Assembly (NCBI RefSeq): GCF_001264245.1
Contig: NZ_CP011339.1
Location: 4,650,001 to 4,714,000 of the forward strand
Length of the DNA stretch: 64,000 nucleotides
Direction: 5' to 3'
From: Microcystis panniformis FACHB-1757
Lineage (GTDB): Bacteria > Cyanobacteriota > Cyanobacteriia > Cyanobacteriales > Microcystaceae
The notes under the pieces are model-generated. The model saw only the letters and a program-made list of their open reading frames with translations, had not been told where the DNA came from and made no database searches. Every line of letters starts with the position of its first letter. Position 1 is the stretch's first letter. Position numbers and translations under genes: made by a program. Positions 17,062 to 27,219 of the stretch are shown here, piece by piece.

Positions 17062-17895
17062 ATGCCCTACAGTCTCGTTCTCAATCTCACCCCTCGATCG
17101 CCGATCTATCCGAATTTTCTCACCGGACGACACCTTCACGCGCTATTCCTTACCCTTGTCAGTAGTGTCGATCAGGAATTAGGGAAAATTCTACACGCAG
17201 CCGAGGCAGATAAAGCTTTTACCTTATCGCCACTACAGATGCAATCCGGGGGAAAAACGATAAATTCCCCGCAGTGGCGACACGAACGGGAGATCGCCCC
17301 CGCAACTCCCTGCTGGTGGCGGATTTCTCTGCTAGATGACCGATTATTCGGTAAATTAACTTCGCTCTGGTTGAATCTCAATCCAAAACAACCCTGGCAT
17401 CTCGGTTCCGCCGATCTCGTTATCACTAGCGTCCTCGCCACCCCACAATCGGTTCAACCCTGGGCGAACTCTTGTACTTATCAATACCTGTATGAAAACG
17501 CCTCGGAAACGAATCGGGAATTTGATTTCCTTTTCGCTACCCCCGTCACCTTCCGGCAGGGAAAATTCGATAGTGCCTTACCGACGCGGGAACTGGTGTT
17601 TAATAGCCTTCTCAATCGTTGGAATCGCTATAGCGGTATCCCCTTCGATTCTATTGCCCTAGAGTCGATTTTCCCCAGTTTCTTCGATATTCAAACGAAA
17701 TTAGCCGACGAAGCCTATAAAAACCAGTCGTTCGGTTGTGTGGGCGAGATTCACTATCGTCTTTTGGGAGAGGTGGAACCCGCAAAGATTAAAGCGATTA
17801 ATGTACTGGCGGATTTTGCCCTCTACGCGGGAGTGGGACGGAAAACCACCATGGGAATGGGGATGACTCGCAGAATTGCTAAGGAGAAAAGATAG
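17062..17895 (+). CDS. cas6: CRISPR pre-crRNA endoribonuclease Cas6
   Basis: A 277-aa Cas6. The start region MPYSLVLNLTPRSPIYPNFLTG begins a first RRM-like fold. Near the C-terminus the glycine-rich loop GVGRKTTMGMGM is typical of the family. It cleaves the array transcript within each repeat, whose CCCTA/TAGGG stem is the expected substrate, to release crRNAs. cas4 follows after 2 bases. A 124-bp MITE abuts the start codon, and no good ribosome site is visible, so expression may differ from the rest of the operon. Confidence 0.92.
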   Translation: MPYSLVLNLTPRSPIYPNFLTGRHLHALFLTLVSSVDQELGKILHAAEADKAFTLSPLQMQSGGKTINSPQWRHEREIAPATPCWWRISLLDDRLFGKLTSLWLNLNPKQPWHLGSADLVITSVLATPQSVQPWANSCTYQYLYENASETNREFDFLFATPVTFRQGKFDSALPTRELVFNSLLNRWNRYSGIPFDSIALESIFPSFFDIQTKLADEAYKNQSFGCVGEIHYRLLGEVEPAKIKAINVLADFALYAGVGRKTTMGMGMTRRIAKEKR

Positions 17896-17897
17896 TT

Positions 17898-18491
17898 ATG
17901 GATGAATCTGATTACATACCGATCGCCGCTCTCAACCATTACGCCTACTGTCCCCACCGTTGTTGGAGAATGTTCGTCGCTGGGGAATTTCTCGATAATA
18001 GCTACACGATCGAGGGAACAAATTTACACCAACGAGTTCACACCGTCGGGGCGGGAAACCGCGAGGAAATATGGCAAATTCGGGCGATCTGGCTCAAATC
18101 AGATAATTACCGTCTCATCGGTAAAGCCGATCTGATCGAGTCCCACGACGGTGAATTTATCCCCGTGGAATACAAACGGGGCAGTAAGGGCGAATGGGAT
18201 AACGACGAGTTGCAGGTGTGCGCTCAAGCTCTGTGTTTGGAAGAAATGACTGGAAAAAGGCTAGATACTGGCTATATCTACTATGCCAGTTCCCACCAGC
18301 GTCAACCGGTGGCGATCGATCTTGCTTTACGGCAACGGGCGATCGCTACGATCCGAGCAGTTGAAACCCTGATCCAGACGGGAAAAATGCCCCCGGCGAT
18401 CTATTCACCCCGCTGCAAGGGATGCAGTTTGTTCGATCGCTGCTTGCCCCGATTAACCGAAAAAGTCCAACGATATCGAGAGGAAGACTAA
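17898..18491 (+). CDS. cas4: CRISPR-associated exonuclease Cas4
   Basis: A 197-aa Cas4. The iron-sulfur cysteines are present: Cys18 (AYCPHRC) near the N-terminus and Cys173, Cys176 and Cys182 (CKGCSLFDRC) near the C-terminus. The RecB-type nuclease site is visible as Asp78 (GKADLIE) and Glu91-x-Lys93 (VEYKRG). Cas4 trims prespacers and checks the PAM before integration by Cas1-Cas2. It lies directly between cas6 and cas1. Confidence 0.95.
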   Translation: MDESDYIPIAALNHYAYCPHRCWRMFVAGEFLDNSYTIEGTNLHQRVHTVGAGNREEIWQIRAIWLKSDNYRLIGKADLIESHDGEFIPVEYKRGSKGEWDNDELQVCAQALCLEEMTGKRLDTGYIYYASSHQRQPVAIDLALRQRAIATIRAVETLIQTGKMPPAIYSPRCKGCSLFDRCLPRLTEKVQRYREED

Positions 18492-18496
18492 AAAAT

Positions 18497-19501
18497 ATGG
18501 GAACGGTATATGTGACAAGAGAAGACGCATTTCTCGGCAAAAATGACGAGCGTTTAACGGTTAAAGCATCCAAAGAAACGATCCTCGATGTACCTCTATT
18601 GAACGTGGAAGGAGTGGTGATTTTCGGACGGGGTTCAGTTTCTCCCGCATTGGTGATCGAATTGTTGGAACGTCATATTCCGCTCAGTTTCGTCACATCC
18701 ACCGGACGCTATCTCGGTAGATTGGAACCGGAGATGACCAAAAATATTTTCGTTCGTCGAGCGCAATGGCAGGCCGCCGGCGATTCCCCGAAAGCCATTC
18801 ATTTAGTTCGGGGATTCGTCCGCGGCAAGCTGAAGAATTACCGCAACATTCTACTCCGTCGTCAACGCGATCGAAAGGAGTTGGATTTACAAACGGCGAT
18901 CGCTTGTTTGGAAGCAGCGATCGGCTCGATCGCAACAACCTCGGCGATCGATTCTCTCCGGGGGTTAGAAGGAGCCGGAAGCGCAGCCTATTTCAGTTGT
19001 TTTGATTCCTTAATTCTCGGTGATACTTTTACCTTTACCTCGCGTAACCGTCGCCCCCCGCGAGATCCAGTCAATTCTCTTTTGAGTCTGGGTTATGCGT
19101 TATTGCGCCATGACGTGCAGAGTGCGATCAATTTGGTCGGTTTTGACCCCTATCTCGGTTATCTTCACTATCAACGCTATGGTCGCCCCTCGCTGGCACT
19201 GGATCTGATGGAGGAATTTAGAGCGATCGTCGTTGATGCCGTGGTTCTCAATGGGGTCAATCACCCTTATCTTACCCCCGAACATTTCACCACCGAACCC
19301 TTAAGTGGTGCGGTTTCCTTGACGAGAGAAGGTTTACAGATTTTCCTGCGCTTGTACGAACAGAAGAAACAATCGAAGTTTAAGCATCCAGTAATGGGTA
19401 AACAGTGTACTTATCAAGAAGCTTTCGAGATTCAGGCCCGACTAATGGCGAAATATCTCATGGACGAGACGGATAAGTATCCACCTTTGATTTTAAAGTA
19501 G
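18497..19501 (+). CDS. cas1: CRISPR integrase Cas1
   Basis: A 334-aa Cas1. The ATG at 18497, 6 bases after the cas4 stop, is preferred to a frame-open TTG at 18422 inside cas4, since MGTVYVTREDAFLG is the family N-terminus. Metal-ligand regions are visible: Glu in RGLEGAGSAAYF, His in LGYLHYQRYGRP, and acidic residues in LDLMEEFRAIVVDAVVL. It integrates new spacers with Cas2. It is intact, consistent with a working adaptation module. Confidence 0.96.
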   Translation: MGTVYVTREDAFLGKNDERLTVKASKETILDVPLLNVEGVVIFGRGSVSPALVIELLERHIPLSFVTSTGRYLGRLEPEMTKNIFVRRAQWQAAGDSPKAIHLVRGFVRGKLKNYRNILLRRQRDRKELDLQTAIACLEAAIGSIATTSAIDSLRGLEGAGSAAYFSCFDSLILGDTFTFTSRNRRPPRDPVNSLLSLGYALLRHDVQSAINLVGFDPYLGYLHYQRYGRPSLALDLMEEFRAIVVDAVVLNGVNHPYLTPEHFTTEPLSGAVSLTREGLQIFLRLYEQKKQSKFKHPVMGKQCTYQEAFEIQARLMAKYLMDETDKYPPLILK

Positions 19502-19513
19502 GTAGAGGCGATC

Positions 19514-19786
19514 ATGTATTTTGTTGTCAGTTACGATATTTCCGACGATAAGCGACGAACCAAAATTCACAATACGTTAAAGTCCTACGGCCAACGGGTG
19601 CAGTATAGTGTTTTTGAGTGCGATCTAACCGATACCCAGTACGCTAAGCTGCGCGGGCGCTTGAGTAAGTTGATCAAACCCGATACCGATAGCATCCGCT
19701 TTTATTTTCTCTGCGCCTGTTGTCGGGGTAAAGTGGAACGTATCGGTGGTGAGTTACCCCGGGATAATACGATTTTTTTTGTTTAG
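19514..19786 (+). CDS. cas2: CRISPR adaptation protein Cas2
   Basis: A 90-aa Cas2 with the ferredoxin-like fold start MYFVVSYDISDDKRRTKI (Asp8 conserved) and closing strands IRFYFLCACC and TIFFV. It bridges two Cas1 dimers during spacer integration. It is the last cas gene, 12 bp after cas1, and is followed by the leader and array. Confidence 0.95.
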   Translation: MYFVVSYDISDDKRRTKIHNTLKSYGQRVQYSVFECDLTDTQYAKLRGRLSKLIKPDTDSIRFYFLCACCRGKVERIGGELPRDNTIFFV

Positions 19787-20019
19787 CTCGGTTGCGCTTC
19801 CGGGTAGCTGTAAAAATCCTTAACTATTATCTGGTGGCTGAAAAGCTTATGCAATATAGATTCGAGATGATTTTCCTTTCTAACGCGGGGCGCACCTTAT
19901 CCCGTAGGGTTTTGCGGGGTCTTGAAGAACTGGGTCACTTGCTGTACAATAGATTTATTGCGGGTGCGGCGCATACGAACCTTGAAAACCCCATAGCGTA
20001 TAGCTTTTACCACTGGGCG
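19787..20019 (+). promoter_or_regulatory. CRISPR leader with candidate promoter
   Basis: The 233 bases between cas2 and the first repeat. TTGAAG at 19922-19927 and TACAAT at 19945-19950, separated by 17 bases, form a good sigma-70-type promoter. Transcription would start about 60 bases before the first repeat. The leader is on the cas2-proximal side, so new spacers are expected at the left end of the array. Confidence 0.6.
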
Positions 20020-23000
20020 GTTCCAATTAATCTTAAACCCTATTAGGGATTGAAACAAGGGCGTGCGGCCATTGCCCTATCAGGAATTTATAAGTTCCAA
20101 TTAATCTTAAACCCTATTAGGGATTGAAACGTTTTTCCGATTAATGCCGGAAATTCTAAAAATAGTTCCAATTAATCTTAAACCCTATTAGGGATTGAAA
20201 CATCAGCTACCAGCGATTATCAAGTAACTAGGAGTAAATCGTTCCAATTAATCTTAAACCCTATTAGGGATTGAAACGTGCCAAAGTATCGCCGGGAGAG
20301 ATCATCTATACTTGTTCCAATTAATCTTAAACCCTATTAGGGATTGAAACTGGCTAGGGCTAGGATGCGAAAATTTTCCGGGTTCCAATTAATCTTAAAC
20401 CCTATTAGGGATTGAAACTTTTCCGTTTTGCCCAGGATCTCCTTTAAGTCCTGTTCCAATTAATCTTAAACCCTATTAGGGATTGAAACACCCAAAAAAC
20501 TGGAATGCGATCGCTTTGAAAATTAAAGTTGTTCCAATTAATCTTAAACCCTATTAGGGATTGAAACAGGTGTAGATTTAGTGGCTTATCAGCTTACAAC
20601 TACCGTTCCAATTAATCTTAAACCCTATTAGGGATTGAAACAATCAAAGTTAAAGGAGGCTAATCGGAATCGGGCTAGGTTCCAATTAATCTTAAACCCT
20701 ATTAGGGATTGAAACGCAGGTAATTTTGAAGAAACAATTGCATTCCTCACAACTGTTCCAATTAATCTTAAACCCTATTAGGGATTGAAACCTTGGTGCG
20801 TTGACTACGGACGAATTGAACGAAATGTTCCAATTAATCTTAAACCCTATTAGGGATTGAAACGGGCAAATCGGCAAAACTAAGCCCAATTTTAGCCATG
20901 TTCCAATTAATCTTAAACCCTATTAGGGATTGAAACAGTTGAAACTTGAGAGGGAAATTTTTCGGGAGACTGGTTCCAATTAATCTTAAACCCTATTAGG
21001 GATTGAAACAGGAGATTGTATTCTAGATTTTTGATCTGAGTATCGTTCCAATTAATCTTAAACCCTATTAGGGATTGAAACAAGGCCTGCCGCGATTTGT
21101 ATCGATAGGCTAGAGTTCCAATTAATCTTAAACCCTATTAGGGATTGAAACGACTTGTAACAGTCTGGTTCACCTTGCAGCACAAAGGTTCCAATTAATC
21201 TTAAACCCTATTAGGGATTGAAACTAAGAGCCGGCAGAAGCGCCGTGATGGGAAGGTAGTGTTCCAATTAATCTTAAACCCTATTAGGGATTGAAACGAA
21301 ATGATCGCTCTGATAGCTTCTGATTGCAAAGGTTCCAATTAATCTTAAACCCTATTAGGGATTGAAACTCGACCAGCAAGGACAAGCCTGGGTCTGGGGA
21401 GAAGGTTCCAATTAATCTTAAACCCTATTAGGGATTGAAACGCTGGTACATTCGATTAAAAGAATCTCGATCTATCGTTCCAATTAATCTTAAACCCTAT
21501 TAGGGATTGAAACATGGATTCTATAATCAAGATATTTTTATTAAAATGTTCCAATTAATCTTAAACCCTATTAGGGATTGAAACTTAACCCCATTAGGAG
21601 TGAATCGATGATGCTATCGTTCCAATTAATCTTAAACCCTATTAGGGATTGAAACCTTTCCACACCCCGCCTAGGCCAATCGCACAAAGCGTTCCAATTA
21701 ATCTTAAACCCTATTAGGGATTGAAACGCGATATATTGAGGAGCCAAATCAATCACCAGAAACGTTCCAATTAATCTTAAACCCTATTAGGGATTGAAAC
21801 ACTTCGATAGTAATGGACATCGATCCAGTGAATTCGTTCCAATTAATCTTAAACCCTATTAGGGATTGAAACAATGCTGTTGTTAATAATTGCAAAGAGG
21901 GAAATAGTTCCAATTAATCTTAAACCCTATTAGGGATTGAAACGACATACCCAGAATAATATAATATATTATATGTATAGTTCCAATTAATCTTAAACCC
22001 TATTAGGGATTGAAACTTCACAAGCTTCTTTGTAAAGAGTAGAAATGTAAGGTTCCAATTAATCTTAAACCCTATTAGGGATTGAAACACTAAATGCTTA
22101 TCCGGGTATAGGAATAGGAATCAGGTTCCAATTAATCTTAAACCCTATTAGGGATTGAAACAAAAACTCCAAACATTAGTAAAATTCACACTATCAGTTC
22201 CAATTAATCTTAAACCCTATTAGGGATTGAAACCTTCATTTAAACCAGTTAATCTGTCCTCGTATAAAGTTCCAATTAATCTTAAACCCTATTAGGGATT
22301 GAAACCTAAAGTTAGTACTATTGGGTGTACTTTGTAAAGTTCCAATTAATCTTAAACCCTATTAGGGATTGAAACGAATTTATCATCAAAGGCTTTTAGT
22401 GTGTCTTGTTCCAAGTTCCAATTAATCTTAAACCCTATTAGGGATTGAAACAAAGAGCCGAAATCTTAGGCTTAAAAAACCAAGAAGGTTCCAATTAATC
22501 TTAAACCCTATTAGGGATTGAAACAGAGAGCCGAGATTTTAGGTTTGAAAACTCCAAAGTTCCAATTAATCTTAAACCCTATTAGGGATTGAAACCTCTC
22601 CTATTCCCTTCTTCAAAAGCTTCTCTAGAGTTCCAATTAATCTTAAACCCTATTAGGGATTGAAACTTCGCCGTCCTCTGGTTTGGCGTGAATATTTATA
22701 CGTTCCAATTAATCTTAAACCCTATTAGGGATTGAAACTTCCTAAGTAGGAAGCAAATGATGGATTAATCGCGGTTCCAATTAATCTTAAACCCTATTAG
22801 GGATTGAAACTAGGGGCAAATAGAGATAATAATAGGTTAGCTCCGGTTCCAATTAATCTTAAACCCTATTAGGGATTGAAACCAACCCTTCGCAATCACT
22901 ATCGGATGATCGTAAAAGTTCCAATTAATCTTAAACCCTATTAGGGATTGAAACCCATTAGCAAATATTAATTTAACCAGTTTCACTAGCGTTCCAATTA

Positions 23001-24979
23001 ATCTTAAACCCTATTAGGGATTGAAACTATTTTGGAACTAAAAATAAAATCAATACTAAAGGTGTTCCAATTAATCTTAAACCCTATTAGGGATTGAAAC
23101 ATCCGACTGATGAGGAAATGGAATTAATCAACCAAGTTCCAATTAATCTTAAACCCTATTAGGGATTGAAACTTCTATCTGGCTTATTAGTTCATTAAGA
23201 TTTTTTGTGTTCCAATTAATCTTAAACCCTATTAGGGATTGAAACTTGGCACTTAAGAAAGGAACCCAAGATTTAAGCGTGTTCCAATTAATCTTAAACC
23301 CTATTAGGGATTGAAACCCAAACACTAGCTTTTACAAAGCAACCAGCTCGTGTTCCAATTAATCTTAAACCCTATTAGGGATTGAAACAAGCATGGAAAA
23401 ACTAAGCGAGTTAACATCAGAATGTTCCAATTAATCTTAAACCCTATTAGGGATTGAAACAACCCTGATTCTAATGCAAGAGAATTGACTTCTAGTTCCA
23501 ATTAATCTTAAACCCTATTAGGGATTGAAACCGGCATTCTCTATCGGCGCGTCTCCGATAGACTCGTTCCAATTAATCTTAAACCCTATTAGGGATTGAA
23601 ACAAGAGAGCTATCTTATCCCTTACCAGACGGAAAGTTCCAATTAATCTTAAACCCTATTAGGGATTGAAACTTTTGGAACTTCGCTTAGATGCCTTATT
23701 GGGTAAGGTTCCAATTAATCTTAAACCCTATTAGGGATTGAAACTTAACAGAAGCAGAAGCTCAAAAAGTCTTTGAAGAAAAGAGTTCCAATTAATCTTA
23801 AACCCTATTAGGGATTGAAACCAATAGTGATGGAACACCTCGCAAACGAGTAAAAGTTCCAATTAATCTTAAACCCTATTAGGGATTGAAACTTCGGCTG
23901 CATACATATAGCACCAATCAGGCTTGCCACAGTGGTTCCAATTAATCTTAAACCCTATTAGGGATTGAAACATGATTTACTGTGTAATAGTAATTGTGAT
24001 GAGTGTTCCAATTAATCTTAAACCCTATTAGGGATTGAAACCCCTTTAGCCGATTTAATTCCTATGATTTTGGGATTCTCGTTCCAATTAATCTTAAACC
24101 CTATTAGGGATTGAAACTTCCTAAGTCAGCAAAGTTGTTGATCGTTTTTTCCGGTTCCAATTAATCTTAAACCCTATTAGGGATTGAAACATTTTACCCT
24201 GTATTTCAGAAATTAGAAGAAAAAGGTTCCAATTAATCTTAAACCCTATTAGGGATTGAAACACGATGACACTAGCAAATTCTCGGTTTATTGCTGCGTT
24301 CCAATTAATCTTAAACCCTATTAGGGATTGAAACATCACGGATATAATCGTGAGCCATATCCTGAGTGTTCCAATTAATCTTAAACCCTATTAGGGATTG
24401 AAACAAAGTCTTAGCGGGAAAAGAATTAGGCATTCCTGGTTCCAATTAATCTTAAACCCTATTAGGGATTGAAACTGGTAGAATCCTTTACCCTGGCACT
24501 CTTATTTATGTTCCAATTAATCTTAAACCCTATTAGGGATTGAAACATAAGCAATTTTTTATAAACTGAATCGCTCCCATGTTCCAATTAATCTTAAACC
24601 CTATTAGGGATTGAAACACGAGTAGCTGAATTACGCACCCTAGACGTGGCTGGTTCCAATTAATCTTAAACCCTATTAGGGATTGAAACAACGGGCAGCA
24701 CCGGAGAAAGTGGATTCAGATTCGTTCCAATTAATCTTAAACCCTATTAGGGATTGAAACAATGTGACTGCTCCTAACCCTTCGGCCTTCAACGCTTCCG
24801 TTCCAATTAATCTTAAACCCTATTAGGGATTGAAACAAATTTTTGCCTACTATTCCTTTAGCTTTTGATTGTTCCAATTAATCTTAAACCCTATTAGGGA
24901 TTGAAACAAGTTCCTTATCTGGCAAGGGTTTCGAGTCTTGATGTTCCAATTAATCTTAAACCCTATTAGGGATTGAAGT
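20020..24979 (+). CRISPR. CRISPR array, 69 repeats of 37 bp and 68 spacers (hand count)
   Basis: The repeat starts GTTCCAATTA and ends GGGATTGAAAC (37 bp). A CCCTA/TAGGG stem lies in its 3' half, giving the 8-nt crRNA 5' handle ATTGAAAC if Cas6 cuts just after the stem. Repeats look identical throughout except the last (24943-24979), whose final bases are GT instead of AC, marking the leader-distal end. The mean period is about 72.4 bp, so spacers average about 35 nt. The first repeat is at 20020-20056. Orientation follows cas genes and leader. Antisense ORFs here are repeat artefacts. Confidence 0.99.
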
Positions 24980-25037
24980 GAAGGGAATTTCTGAAATGGA
25001 ATTCAGTCTGTCTATATTTGACTATACTTTTACTAAC

Positions 25038-25255
25038 TAGGGCTTGCTGAATAATGGTAAAACCCTTTGAAAATAAGGCTTTTGACCTGTTAAAATCCGA
25101 TGTTCATGCTGCGAAAATCGGATTGGGACCCTCAAAAACCTTGCATTATCCTTCTTGTAGTATATAAGTTGGTACGAAAAGAGAGGGCAACAAAGCCTGA
25201 AACGACCGGCTACTGACTCCTAACCCCACCAACAAACTTTTTGCCGCAAACCCTA
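25038..25255. mobile_element. MITE, GGGCTTGC/GGGTTTGC family
   Basis: About 218 bp with unequal inverted ends: TAGGGCTTGCTGAATAA on the left and, on the minus strand from the right, TAGGGTTTGCGGCAAAAAG. It starts 58 bp after the array. Its right end stops 1 base from the stop codon of the LapA-domain gene. Confidence 0.75.
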
Positions 25256-25256
25256 T

Positions 25257-25544
25257 CTAAAAATCAAACTCGTCTAACCCCGGTTGTGGGGGAGGAAAGC
25301 GACTGCGAGGAGATTTTTTCGACTTTCTCAAAAAAGCGGGGATAAATGCGGCCATAAAAAATCCAATTCCCAAAGAAAAAGCCAATAAAACACCGATAGG
25401 TACTTTAATTGACTCAAATTGTAGAAACTTTAAAGAAACTGGTTGGATATTTTGAATAGCAAAAACTGCCATGGTCATAATCCAGCCGCCGACAATAGCA
25501 CTAGCTAAAAAATTACTAATTGTATTCATGCTTGTCCTCGCCAT
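25257..25544 (-). CDS. LapA-domain (DUF1049) small membrane protein
   Basis: A 95-aa protein with two predicted membrane helices (about 15-32 and 47-68) separated by IQNIQPVSLKFLQFES, the typical LapA arrangement, and a basic then acidic tail (KKSPRSRF ... DEFDF). LapA/LapB proteins regulate lipopolysaccharide assembly in enterobacteria; the role in cyanobacteria is not established. An internal ATG at 25529 is an alternative start. A MITE lies at its stop codon. Confidence 0.75.
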   Translation of the reverse strand: MARTSMNTISNFLASAIVGGWIMTMAVFAIQNIQPVSLKFLQFESIKVPIGVLLAFSLGIGFFMAAFIPAFLRKSKKSPRSRFPPPQPGLDEFDF

Positions 25545-25694
25545 GTTTGTGGGAGATTTTTTCAGGTTTTGTAGGCTAATTTCGCAGTTAGCTCCCTATT
25601 AATACCATTTTTCTTTATTCGTGGCCCTCCTATCCATTAGTCGCATCTTTCTTAACATAAAATTTGACAAAAAGAGAAAAGTGTGCAAGATTGC

Positions 25695-26042
25695 TCAAGG
25701 GGGTTCTATGGGGGAAATAATTTGATCAGATAGTTTCCAAGTCTGGCTGATATCATGTTACCTTCCCAGTCCTAACCAAATAGTTTTAACACTAGGTTCA
25801 CCGTCGCCTTTTCTACCTAAAAAAACCCCAAGAGAAGCAATCATTCTCACCGCTGAAGGTTGAAAATAGGGTGAATTCCCAAAATCAGATGTGGCACTGA
25901 CGGCGGCTAGATTTGCCGAGGAATGTCGTACGCTTGTACTAAGTTGGCTGGCCAAGTTTTCCACGATACTGATTAACCTTTTCTTTCTTCTCGTGTCCCC
26001 TAGGTCTGCATACTGTAATTCTTGGGCTGCTCATTTCTCCAT
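25695..26042 (-). pseudogene. Internally deleted IS4/Tn5-like transposase remnant
   Basis: From an ATG at 26042 the minus strand reads MEK-stop-AAQELQYADLGDTRRKKRL, a DNA-binding N-terminus with Trp changed to a stop. It jumps straight to SASLGVFLGRKGDGEP-like C-terminal sequence (RMIASLGVFLGRKGDGEPSV) and KTIWLGLGR, then another in-frame TAA, then HDISQTWKL and a final stop at 25695. The whole catalytic centre is missing. The rest of the 25545-26184 gap is AT-rich with no gene seen. Confidence 0.72.
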
Positions 26043-26184
26043 TTTTTTGCTCACCTCCACCTTGATTCCTTCTTTCTTTTAAAACTATACCTATCAATCG
26101 GTTCCCCTTTTTTTAAGTTTCTTCTCTTTTTGTTAAGAAAGCTCCGACTAACTGATTACTGATCACTGAAAAATCTCTTGTCTC

Positions 26185-27114
26185 TTAATCAAATTCTGCT
26201 TTTAAATCCCGACGCATCAATTCATAAACGGCAACTTGGGGAGAAATTTCCCCGCGCAAAAGACGATCAACTTGGCAGGTAATCGGTACATATAAATTTT
26301 TTTCTTGGGCAATTCTCATCAAAACTTCTGTGGTATTTATTCCCTCGGCAGTTCCCTCTAACTTCCCTAAAATCTCAGGCAAAGATAAACCTAAAGCTAA
26401 TTGATAACCCACTTGATAATTGCGAGATAAAGGACTATTACAGGTGGCTAATAAATCCCCTAAACCCGATAAACCGAAGAAAGTTTCTTGACAACCTCCT
26501 AGACAAGTTCCCACCCGAACTATTTCCGGTAAAGCGCGAGTTAACAGGGCAGATTTGGCATTAGTACCTAACTGTAAACCATCGCAAACCCCAGAAGCGA
26601 TCGCCATGACATTTTTTAAAGTGCCACCTAACTCAGTCCCCAAGGGATCGCTATTAAGATAAACCCGAAAAGATTCCCCAGATAATAATTTTTGTAACAA
26701 TATTGCTGCTTTCTGCACATAACTTGCTACCACCGTGGCAGCGGGTAAACCTTGATTAATTTCTTTAGCTAAATTGGGACCGGAAAGAACCACAAGGGGA
26801 TTAGCGGGAAAAGCTTGATTCCACAGATGAAAAGGGGTACGAGTGGTGATTGGCTCTAATCCTTTAGTAGCGGTGACGATAATTATGCGAGAATTTAATT
26901 GTAATTGCTGTAATTTTTCGATCGTTGGAACAACTCCTTTAATCGAAACTGCTGAAATAATTACCTCAGTATCTGCTATGATAGCCCCCAAATCTTCCCC
27001 AATATGACGCGACCAAACCCTAACAGCTAAGTGATTACGTCTAGCCAAATTAGCGAGAGTTTGTCCCCAAATTCCCCCACCTATCACCGTAATTTTCTTG
27101 GCATTTTCTAACAA
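26185..27114 (-). CDS. gpsA: NAD(P)-dependent glycerol-3-phosphate dehydrogenase
   Basis: A 309-aa GpsA. It makes sn-glycerol-3-phosphate from dihydroxyacetone phosphate for phospholipid synthesis. The Rossmann motif VIGGGIWGQTLAN (residues about 10-22), the substrate-binding region VVLSGPNLAKEI, the catalytic-lysine segment TELGGTLKNVMAIASG and the late SGLGDLLATC are all present. Length is slightly short at the N-terminal domain compared with enterobacterial GpsA, as is common in cyanobacteria. It is apparently monocistronic. Confidence 0.95.
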   Translation of the reverse strand: MLENAKKITVIGGGIWGQTLANLARRNHLAVRVWSRHIGEDLGAIIADTEVIISAVSIKGVVPTIEKLQQLQLNSRIIIVTATKGLEPITTRTPFHLWNQAFPANPLVVLSGPNLAKEINQGLPAATVVASYVQKAAILLQKLLSGESFRVYLNSDPLGTELGGTLKNVMAIASGVCDGLQLGTNAKSALLTRALPEIVRVGTCLGGCQETFFGLSGLGDLLATCNSPLSRNYQVGYQLALGLSLPEILGKLEGTAEGINTTEVLMRIAQEKNLYVPITCQVDRLLRGEISPQVAVYELMRRDLKAEFD

Positions 27115-27219
27115 CTTTTATTCTCCTCCTTATTAGTGATCCCTGATCAGTGACTGGTTAGAAATGATTCGATTTGAAGGTTATGAGTCTTAAATGAAAT
27201 TATTCACCGATTACTGATA

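Noticed and set aside
18422..18496. Upstream start for cas1 at a TTG inside cas4
   Set aside because: The family N-terminus begins at the ATG 18497 just after the cas4 stop; the extra 25 residues overlap cas4 and look unlike Cas1.
20692..24339. Minus-strand ORFs across the array with repeated FQSLIGFKINWN
   Set aside because: They translate the CRISPR repeat on the other strand; the 37-bp period and spacers explain them fully.
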